Made by a program: the position numbers and the translations under genes | Part shown: positions 14,997-21,711 of the stretch, in pieces | How positions within the stretch are numbered: the first letter of the stretch is position 1 | How the letters are laid out: every line of letters starts with the position of its first letter | Notes under the pieces: generated by a model | The model's database searches: none | What the model was told of the DNA's origin: nothing | Seen by the model: only the letters and a program-made list of their open reading frames with translations | Assembly (NCBI GenBank): GCA_016203305.1 | Contig: JACQMY010000019.1 | Location: 1 to 37,268, forward strand | From: Candidatus Woesearchaeota archaeon | GTDB lineage: Archaea > Nanobdellota > Nanobdellia > Woesearchaeales > ARS49 | Reading direction: 5' to 3' | DNA: 37,268 nt

Positions 14997-16175
14997 ATGA
15001 TCAAAGATGCTTTTTCCAGCGTATACCAAACAGTTCGTGACAGAATTCTTCTTCCAACAGCACTTGCAGTAGGCATGTCAACACCAGTAATCGCACAAGA
15101 ATTCCCACTACCAGGCAGAGATCCAGTGCCAAGACCAACTGCGCCGGCACCAGCAGATACTGCAAATCCACCACGCAATCCAGCAAACGATCGCATAAGC
15201 CTCGATGACAACTTGCGAAGGCCGCATTTTGGACTCCTAAGCGAAAGAGGAATAAACAGTGTACAATTAAGAGGATTCGGAGACCTTGACTCAGCAGTCG
15301 GAGACCTTGATGTTGCACTCAGGTTAAGACCAGCAGACAGAATACATCTAGGACTATTTGCAGGAGCAGACGGCGGAGCACACAACCTGGGAGAAGACAA
15401 CAAATTTGATTTCGCACACGGCAATGTTTCATTCCAACCAGGAGTAAGCATCGTCGGCGGAAGAGACGGCAGATGGTTCTACGGAAGCCCAGAACTTCTT
15501 GTTTACGGCACAGCAGGATTTGAGTACACCAACAGATTGGGCAACCCAGTAGATTTGAAAGACGGAACCTTCAACCTCGGCGGCGGAGCACTACTAATCG
15601 GCGGACCATTCCAACTAAAACTAGACGGAACAGTGCAACTTGATGCAGGTCTAGGCCAAAGCGCAGTAAGAGATGGAAGAGGAAGACGACTAAGCCTTGC
15701 AGTCGACGGTTACACCCTTGACGCTCAAGCAAGCCTTGACCTTGGACATGGAAATGACGTCGGACTAGCACTACTCGCAAACGGCGGTTTCCGTATGCAA
15801 CGACGCAGGCGCGAAGGAATGCGAAACAACCAGCCAGCAGAAGAAGTCGAAACAAGCACGCAACACCGCGCAGGCGGAGCAATCGTGCTATACTGGCCAA
15901 GCGGCAACGTACGCCTAGGCGGCAGTTACACTGGCGGCGAACAAGAAAAAGAATTCGAAGGAGCAGGATTCCGCGACGGCCAAGGAAGACAAAGACCAGG
16001 CAGAAGCCAAACGCTAAACATATACCGAGTAAACGGCAGATTGTACCAAGTTGTAAATGAGAGCGATGGCGGCGCGTTGGCATTCTATGTTGACTTGGGA
16101 TACGAGCACAACAGACACGCACACAAGCCAGACAATGCAACAGCAGAAGCAGGCATAGTCTTGCGCTTCAAATAA
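14997..16175 (+). CDS. Secreted beta-rich protein, possibly a beta-barrel
   Basis: 392 residues. Signal peptide: basic N-region, hydrophobic LLPTALAVGMSTPV, cleavage after VIA (about residue 33). A Pro-rich linker (PRPTAPAPADTANPP) follows. From ~residue 60 to the end there are many short amphipathic strands with alternating hydrophobic residues and Gly/Asn/Asp turns (GPFQLKLDGTVQLDAGL, DVGLALLANGGFRM, AIVLYWPSGNVRLGG, ALAFYVDLGY), ending AEAGIVLRFK. This pattern resembles bacterial outer-membrane barrels, including an aromatic near the C-terminus. An archaeal function is unclear; a soluble beta-sandwich is the alternative. Neighbours are the lipoproteins and the Pro-rich membrane protein. 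Confidence 0.7.
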   Translation: MIKDAFSSVYQTVRDRILLPTALAVGMSTPVIAQEFPLPGRDPVPRPTAPAPADTANPPRNPANDRISLDDNLRRPHFGLLSERGINSVQLRGFGDLDSAVGDLDVALRLRPADRIHLGLFAGADGGAHNLGEDNKFDFAHGNVSFQPGVSIVGGRDGRWFYGSPELLVYGTAGFEYTNRLGNPVDLKDGTFNLGGGALLIGGPFQLKLDGTVQLDAGLGQSAVRDGRGRRLSLAVDGYTLDAQASLDLGHGNDVGLALLANGGFRMQRRRREGMRNNQPAEEVETSTQHRAGGAIVLYWPSGNVRLGGSYTGGEQEKEFEGAGFRDGQGRQRPGRSQTLNIYRVNGRLYQVVNESDGGALAFYVDLGYEHNRHAHKPDNATAEAGIVLRFK

Positions 16176-16190
16176 TATTTTTCATTTTAG

Positions 16191-16211
16191 TAGAGAATAA
16201 AAGGTTCTCTA
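16191..16211 (+). terminator. Hairpin after the barrel-like gene
   Basis: Perfect 7-bp inverted repeat TAGAGAA...TTCTCTA (16191-16197 / 16205-16211), 15 nt after the stop and preceded by a T-rich run. It could act as a terminator or mRNA 3' stabiliser. Confidence 0.4.
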
Positions 16212-16217
16212 CTCGAG

Positions 16218-16277
16218 GATAGTAACTTTTAAATAGTTGCTATCTGCCAGTGATTGAAAGTACCTTTCAACGGAGGG
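16218..16277 (+). promoter_or_regulatory. TATA box framed by an inverted repeat, and SD, for the 16286 gene
   Basis: TTTTAAATA (16227-16235) is flanked exactly by GATAGTAAC (16218-16226) and GTTGCTATC (16236-16244), an inverted repeat with one mismatch. A regulator bound there would cover the TATA box. The Shine-Dalgarno GGAGGG is at 16272-16277, eight bases before ATG 16286, and decides that start over an upstream ATG at 16250. Confidence 0.55.
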
Positions 16278-16285
16278 TTTACAAA

Positions 16286-18775
16286 ATGGATCCAGCAAAA
16301 ACAGTAATTTTCGGCGCACTCAAATTTGATAGTCATGGAAATCTAGTTCTTGACGACAGAATCCTTGCAGAACCAAGCAGATCAACAGACAGAAAAGTTC
16401 CTCTCTTCCCAGATCTTTGGGGCAAAGACAGAGAACGCGAAGGCAACAAATACGTTTCAAACGAACAATGGAATGCACGTCACAGCCCAGATTGGAACCA
16501 AAAAATGTCAGAAGACGAAACACTAGCAATGCGCGTACGTCAAGTACAAGACGCAGCACTCCGAAACAGAGACCTCAAAGGACGCCTCGTAGACTACGCA
16601 TGTGATATGGTTTATTCAGCTGCACCAGTTGATCCAGTAGCGCCTATTGCCCCTGCACCTGCGGGACCAGCAGTTCCGAGTTTTGGATTAGCACCTCAAG
16701 TAGCTCCAGCAGCACCAGTTGCACCAGCAGCACCTGCACCAGTTCCAGATCCAGCAGCGCCAAAAGTTGGCGACCAAGTAGCAATTGATGCTGTCGCAGA
16801 AGGACTCAAAGACGTTAAGGGTGATGTAAAAGAAATTAAGACCGTTATTGAAGGCCTGGCAGAAAAACTAGTCAAGGATGCAAAAGAGGCACTAGGCGAA
16901 GGTCAAAACGCACCACCAAAGGTCACTCAGCCAGCCGGAAAACCAGAAGATGCGCCAATCAAACTACCGGTTCAGCCTCCAGCAGCGCCGGGCGACCAGC
17001 CAATCAAGATCATGCCAGTGCCAGGACCAGGAAAACCTCCTGCAGCAGGACAACCACCTGCACAGCCACCGGCAGCACCGCCAGGGGGAGTCATACCACC
17101 ATTTGTTCCACCTCCGCCAGGAGTATTACCTCCAGTTCCACCAGTGCCACCATTCGTGCCAGGAGTGCTACCGCCACGACAACCGTCAAACAGCGGTTGC
17201 CTTGCAGCCTTAATCGCAACCGCAGTAGCGGTTCCATTATCAGTAGTTGGATACCAAATGCTAACGGCGCCAAGCACTCCGCCAGTAGCACCAGCACCAC
17301 CAGTGCCGCCTGTTCTGCCGGTGCCACCAGTTGCAAGCGTTGCAGACGTAACAACCCTGAGCAGGGCAATACAATACAGAAACAACATCCAGAAAGACAC
17401 TTCGCCAAACGCAGTAAGGCAGCAAGCAGCCAACGCGCTCGGCGACGGACAACTAAGCCTTGAACAACGCGTAGGAGTGCTAAGCTTTGCAATCAGCACA
17501 CAACCAGCAAACAGCCCACACGTGACAGGCTACTTTAACATGGCCGTACAAATAGTCAACGGAGTTCCTGTTTCAACGCCACAGTTCATACACGGATTGG
17601 CAGAAGTAAGAGACCTAGTCATGGTTGACCACTTCAAAGCACTCCGCGGAAACGACGTTAGAAAATGGGCAGCGGCGTACAGCACAGTCCCAGGAATAAC
17701 AGTATTCCAAGATGGAAGCAACTTCCTAGTAGACCTAACAGGCAGTAACACAAACCCGTCCAGCATGCCAAACGGAGAAGTCTACATAAGAACCAACGGC
17801 GCAGAATGGGAAGTCACAACCGGAGCAGACGGAACCCGCAACAGAACCGGAATGGTAAGACTGCCAGCAGTCAACATGGCACGAACCGGCAGCATCGCGT
17901 ACGTCACAACCGGCACGTTCGCAAACGGGCAAACAGCAGGCGGAGGCTTTGTAGAAAGCACACGCCTAGCAAACATGCCAGGAACGACAGCATACCGAGA
18001 AGAACTCGAAAGAACAGTCGGCGGCACAACACTTGGCGGCAAACGCATACAACGCTTGTTCGAAGGACAACTACTTGGAGAAAACAACCAAGAAATAGCA
18101 GGCAAAAATGCAAGCCCGGCAAAAAGCGACCTTTTCGCACAACTCGAAGACGGAACAGTAGTTTACGTCGGCAGAGAACGCGCAGAACAAGCACGAGACA
18201 TGCTACAAGCCAGAGAAGCATACGCAGACTCTGACAATGGAAGATTCGCACTCTTGGCAAGAGAATACCAACGCAGAGCACGTGAAGGCAGGCTAGCAGA
18301 TGATTTCACTGCACGCGCAAAAGCAGCAGTAACAGTCTACCTAAGAAGCGACGAAGGAGAAGGCATAACAGTCTATCTCGGCGTGCGCGAAGTAAGAGCA
18401 AGCGGCAGACTGCGCGAAATGGGCATCTCGAGACCACTCGTGCGCATGACAGCGGCAAACACAGCACGCGCAGTAGAACAGGGCTTACTGCCTGTTGACA
18501 AAGCTCTTGAAATGCTCGCAGAGCAGCCAACCAACTTTGTAGCAGGAGCAGTAGACGCAGAAGGCGAGAGACGCGTAACAGATGCTCAATACGATGCAGA
18601 ACTCGATCGCAACTTCGCAAGCCTAGGACTAGTACGCGGCTATGATGCACTTGTAAGAAGCGGACTCATGCAACGCGCAGCAGACGGACAAGTCGTGCGC
18701 GCACCAGCAGACATTCACCGAGAGATACTAGTTGCAGGACAGCTTGGACTTTACGGCCGCGCCGGAAGACGATGA
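16286..18775 (+). CDS. Pro-rich single-pass membrane protein with large extracytoplasmic domain
   Basis: 829 residues. Residues 1-110 are a soluble, charged cytoplasmic domain. 113-160 are Pro/Ala-rich; 160-205 a short coiled coil (VKGDVKEIKTVIEGLAEKLV). 207-300 are strongly Pro-rich (PPAAPPGGVIPPFVPPPPG). One membrane helix spans 304-324, then another Pro stretch to ~350. The last ~480 residues form a mixed globular region with Gly/Asn-rich beta segments and a charged helical C-terminus. No family is recognised. The Pro-Ala linkers resemble the N-terminus of the kinase at 10495, suggesting proteins spanning a common layer. The stop overlaps the next start (ATGA), so translation is coupled. 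Confidence 0.75.
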   Translation: MDPAKTVIFGALKFDSHGNLVLDDRILAEPSRSTDRKVPLFPDLWGKDREREGNKYVSNEQWNARHSPDWNQKMSEDETLAMRVRQVQDAALRNRDLKGRLVDYACDMVYSAAPVDPVAPIAPAPAGPAVPSFGLAPQVAPAAPVAPAAPAPVPDPAAPKVGDQVAIDAVAEGLKDVKGDVKEIKTVIEGLAEKLVKDAKEALGEGQNAPPKVTQPAGKPEDAPIKLPVQPPAAPGDQPIKIMPVPGPGKPPAAGQPPAQPPAAPPGGVIPPFVPPPPGVLPPVPPVPPFVPGVLPPRQPSNSGCLAALIATAVAVPLSVVGYQMLTAPSTPPVAPAPPVPPVLPVPPVASVADVTTLSRAIQYRNNIQKDTSPNAVRQQAANALGDGQLSLEQRVGVLSFAISTQPANSPHVTGYFNMAVQIVNGVPVSTPQFIHGLAEVRDLVMVDHFKALRGNDVRKWAAAYSTVPGITVFQDGSNFLVDLTGSNTNPSSMPNGEVYIRTNGAEWEVTTGADGTRNRTGMVRLPAVNMARTGSIAYVTTGTFANGQTAGGGFVESTRLANMPGTTAYREELERTVGGTTLGGKRIQRLFEGQLLGENNQEIAGKNASPAKSDLFAQLEDGTVVYVGRERAEQARDMLQAREAYADSDNGRFALLAREYQRRAREGRLADDFTARAKAAVTVYLRSDEGEGITVYLGVREVRASGRLREMGISRPLVRMTAANTARAVEQGLLPVDKALEMLAEQPTNFVAGAVDAEGERRVTDAQYDAELDRNFASLGLVRGYDALVRSGLMQRAADGQVVRAPADIHREILVAGQLGLYGRAGRR

Positions 18776-20361
18776 ACATAAAAAACGTCAAAACACTTTT
18801 TGTATTGTTGTTTTTACTAATCGCGCCCCTAGCAACAGCTGACGACTGGGGAGACTCAGGAAGTGCGGGCAGTGATTGGGGTGATTCAGGATCAGCAGGT
18901 AGCGACTGGGGCGATTCTGGCAGCGCAGGCAGCGACTGGGGAGACTCAGGATCAGCTGGAAGCGATTGGGGCGATTCTGGAAGTGCAGGCAGTGACTCAG
19001 GGGGATCCACTGACTGGGGCAATGACTGGAATTCAGGAGACAACGGAAACACTGATTTCGGCAATGACTGGAGCAATCCACCAGGCAGCGACTGGAACAA
19101 TGATCCGCAAGACAACCAAAACGATTGGACTCCGCAGCCACAAAACCCGCCACAGCCAACCAACAACGCGCCAGTTCTAGCATCAATAGGTAATAAAGCA
19201 GTCAACGAAGGACAATTCTTACAGTTCACAATCACGGCAACAGACGCAGACAACGACCCATTGACATTCACAGCAGCCAACATTCCAGCAGGAGCAAGTT
19301 TCTCAGGACAAACATTCAGCTGGACACCAGACCTGAGCCAAGCTGGTTCGTATACAGTAACATTCACAGTCGCTGACAGCAAAGGAGCAACAGACAGCGA
19401 AACCATACAAATAACCATATTCAATGTTGGCGATGTCCCGCCACCGCCTCCACCACCTCAGCCACAGCCAATAAACAACGTTCCAATTATTCTAACACAG
19501 CCGGTCACAGATGCAACTGTTGGAAGACCTTATACTTACCGCGTAATGGTATTTGACGCAGATGCAGATGCAATCAGGTTCTCACTCGAGCAAGCACCAG
19601 ACGGCATGGAAATAAACGACGTGTTCAGCAACGCAGTCGTGCTATGGGAAATAGTTGAAGAAGATGAACAAGAAGAATTCACGAGCCTTGCAGGAACAAC
19701 TTACTCAATCACACTCAATGATGTTGACGATGAAACTTGCGATGTTATAGTAAACGGCCAACGTTTCAACGCACAAGAAGGCTCTGATAATGTGCTTGCA
19801 GACAGAGCCAACTTTATTGTTTCATTCGCAAATGAAGACGACGATGAATGCTTCTTTTACATCAGAGACCCAAGAGTAACAGTAGCATTCCTTGACTGGG
19901 TGCCAAGCGGCAGACAGCGTGGAGAAAACCCAGTAACCCTTGCAGTCAGCGACGGTAAAGCAACAGTAAGGCAATCATTCACGATAAATGTAACTGTTGA
20001 CGCTTTTGTTACCGGCTCAAAAGACGAGCAGCCAGACATTGACAAGAACGTTCATGTTGCGACCATCGCGCTCCCAGACTATGCACAACAGGGAGAAACA
20101 ATTACAGTCACACTATCGTTTGAGAACGATGGAAATGACAAGCTTGACGACGTCAAAGCAAAAGTCACGATTCCAGAGCTAGGCATAAGGTCACCAAGCG
20201 TAGGGCCTATTGACATCCGCGTCCACAAAGACGTCAGCAGAACCTTGGTGCTCGAGATTCCAGAGGATGCAGAGCCAGGAACGTACACTGTTCGCGTCAC
20301 CATCGACGGGGACAGTGTACACAGGGTTATTCATCGAGAAATTGAAATCCTCGAGTATTAA
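18772..20361 (+). CDS. Secreted surface protein with DWGDSGSAGS repeats and Ig/cadherin-like domains
   Basis: 529 residues. Signal peptide (hydrophobic LFVLLFLLIAPLATA, about residues 8-23), then five 10-residue repeats DWGDSGSAGS and a Trp/Asn/Asp-rich low-complexity stretch to ~residue 120. Next comes a putative-Ig/cadherin-like domain (APVLASIGNKAVNEGQ...SWTPD...ITIFNV), a Pro linker, a second such domain with a long acidic insertion, and a C-terminal CARDB/COG1361-like domain. No C-terminal membrane anchor is seen, so it is secreted or bound by partners. It is coupled to the Pro-rich protein by a 4-nt ATGA overlap. Several N-X-S/T sequons make it a plausible STT3 substrate. Confidence 0.8.
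   Translation: MNIKNVKTLFVLLFLLIAPLATADDWGDSGSAGSDWGDSGSAGSDWGDSGSAGSDWGDSGSAGSDWGDSGSAGSDSGGSTDWGNDWNSGDNGNTDFGNDWSNPPGSDWNNDPQDNQNDWTPQPQNPPQPTNNAPVLASIGNKAVNEGQFLQFTITATDADNDPLTFTAANIPAGASFSGQTFSWTPDLSQAGSYTVTFTVADSKGATDSETIQITIFNVGDVPPPPPPPQPQPINNVPIILTQPVTDATVGRPYTYRVMVFDADADAIRFSLEQAPDGMEINDVFSNAVVLWEIVEEDEQEEFTSLAGTTYSITLNDVDDETCDVIVNGQRFNAQEGSDNVLADRANFIVSFANEDDDECFFYIRDPRVTVAFLDWVPSGRQRGENPVTLAVSDGKATVRQSFTINVTVDAFVTGSKDEQPDIDKNVHVATIALPDYAQQGETITVTLSFENDGNDKLDDVKAKVTIPELGIRSPSVGPIDIRVHKDVSRTLVLEIPEDAEPGTYTVRVTIDGDSVHRVIHREIEILEY
18844..18993 (+). repeat. Five tandem 30-bp coding repeats
   Basis: Five in-frame 30-bp units (18844, 18874, 18904, 18934, 18964) each encode DWGDSGSAGS. 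The peptides are identical, but codons for Asp, Gly, Ser and Ala differ between copies, which suggests selection on the peptide or old expansion. Confidence 0.92.
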
Positions 20362-20370
20362 GACCGAAAG

Positions 20371-20473
20371 CTTTATATACTTAATTGTCACTGTTCAGTG
20401 AATATACAATAAGACTACTGAAGGATGGAAAAACTTTAATAGGGCTTTCCGTTTCGTCAGACAAACAGGGGGT
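20371..20473 (+). promoter_or_regulatory. Promoter and Shine-Dalgarno of the 20481 gene
   Basis: TATA ctttatatac at 20371-20380; a second weaker one, aactttaata, lies near 20432-20441. AGGGGGT (20467-20473) lies 7 nt before ATG 20481 and rules out the longer frame that opens at 20385. Confidence 0.6.
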
Positions 20474-20480
20474 AAATAAT

Positions 20481-21707
20481 ATGAAAGCAATTCACGCAAT
20501 CATCGCGGCAATGCTCGTTTTTGCAACAATAGTCTCTGCCGCAGCAGCAGAAGTACCAATTGACATCGATGAAGTAGAAATTGACGACACGGTTCTAGAT
20601 TCAGACAACGAAAACAGGCTAAGCCTCGAGCGTGGAGAAGAATACGAAGTCCGCGTAAGACTAACCCCCTACGCAGACGTTGACAACCTCGAAATCAGAG
20701 TCTTTATCGCAGGATACGAATTCAGCGACACAGAAGACATCGAAGACACAACCCCTCTTTTTGACGCAGAAGAAAACGTCACATACGTAAAAAAGCTCAA
20801 GATCAGAATACCGGATGAAGTAGAGCGCGATAACTACAAGTTAAGAGTAGTCTTCAGCGACCGATTCAACCAAGCACTAGTGGAAGAATTCAACCTCAAG
20901 ATAGACGTGCCGAGAAACGCGGTACGCATCGACGACGTAGTCTTCAACCCGAGCAATGCAGTACGCGCAGGAAGCGCATTGCTAGCAAAAGTCCGCATTG
21001 AAAACAAAGGAGAAAAGACACAGCAAGACGTCCGAGTAACAGTAAGCATACCGGGACTCGGCATCAGCGGCACACAATACATCGAAGAAATCGATGATGA
21101 AGACGAAGAGGAAGAAACAGAGGAAATATTCCTACGCATACCAAAGTGCGCAAAGCCAGGAACCTACGATGCACTAGTTGAAGTAGAATTCCTAAACAGG
21201 CACAAAAAAGTCAGCGAGCGCAAAACCATAACTGTGCTCGAAGACGACACGTGTGTAGAGAATAAGCAACAGACAAGCATAACGCTAGGAAACCAGCTGC
21301 AAAACGCGCAACCAGGACAAACAGTAGTTTATCCGGTCACCATAACAAACGCAGGAAGAACAAGCAAAACGTTCACCATAACAGTGCCAAGCACGGACTG
21401 GGCAAGCGTGACAATAACGCCAACCAGCACAATGGTAATGCCTGCAGGCCAAACGCAAACAGCATTTGTCAACGTTCAAGTTGGCGAAGAAGCACTTACT
21501 GGCGCGCATAGCATTGTAGCAACAGTGGCGAGCAAAGACAGCACACAACAGCTAACGCTCACCACGAACGTACAAGCAGCACCAACAAGCGCATCTGACG
21601 TACTTGAAGTAGTCCTCGTCATCCTTGTCGCACTCCTCGTAGTGCTGGGCGTCGTAATCGGCGTAGCACACTTGCGTGGCAAGGAACAGACGGAAAATTA
21701 CTACTAA
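20481..21707 (+). CDS. Surface protein with CARDB/COG1361-like domains and C-terminal anchor
   Basis: 408 residues. Signal peptide MKAIHAIIAAMLVFATIVSAAAA is cleaved after about residue 23. Three immunoglobulin-like beta modules follow (EEYEVRVRLTPYADVDNLEIR; SALLAKVRIENKGEKTQQDV; GQTVVYPVTITNAGRTSKTF), of the CARDB/NPCBM-associated type common in archaeal S-layer-associated proteins. A C-terminal helix (VVLVILVALLVVLGVVIGVAHL) with a short charged tail anchors it. Acidic composition. The SD-type leader suggests strong translation. It is followed after 4 nt by the next surface protein, so the two are likely co-transcribed. Confidence 0.8.
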   Translation: MKAIHAIIAAMLVFATIVSAAAAEVPIDIDEVEIDDTVLDSDNENRLSLERGEEYEVRVRLTPYADVDNLEIRVFIAGYEFSDTEDIEDTTPLFDAEENVTYVKKLKIRIPDEVERDNYKLRVVFSDRFNQALVEEFNLKIDVPRNAVRIDDVVFNPSNAVRAGSALLAKVRIENKGEKTQQDVRVTVSIPGLGISGTQYIEEIDDEDEEEETEEIFLRIPKCAKPGTYDALVEVEFLNRHKKVSERKTITVLEDDTCVENKQQTSITLGNQLQNAQPGQTVVYPVTITNAGRTSKTFTITVPSTDWASVTITPTSTMVMPAGQTQTAFVNVQVGEEALTGAHSIVATVASKDSTQQLTLTTNVQAAPTSASDVLEVVLVILVALLVVLGVVIGVAHLRGKEQTENYY

Positions 21708-21711
21708 GGCA

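Noticed and set aside
16250-16285. ATG at 16250 as start of the Pro-rich protein
   Set aside because: It would place the Shine-Dalgarno GGAGGG inside the gene. The ATG at 16286 has ideal spacing to it.
15571-17499. Long open frames on the minus strand opposite the barrel-like and Pro-rich genes (e.g. 15571-16140, 16972-17499)
   Set aside because: Their translations are Leu/Arg- or Gly-rich with no recognisable domain. They mirror the biased codons of the clearly coding + strand, so they are antisense shadows.
18844-18993. 30-bp repeats as a CRISPR array
   Set aside because: They are directly abutting, in frame within a signal-peptide-bearing CDS, and have no spacers.
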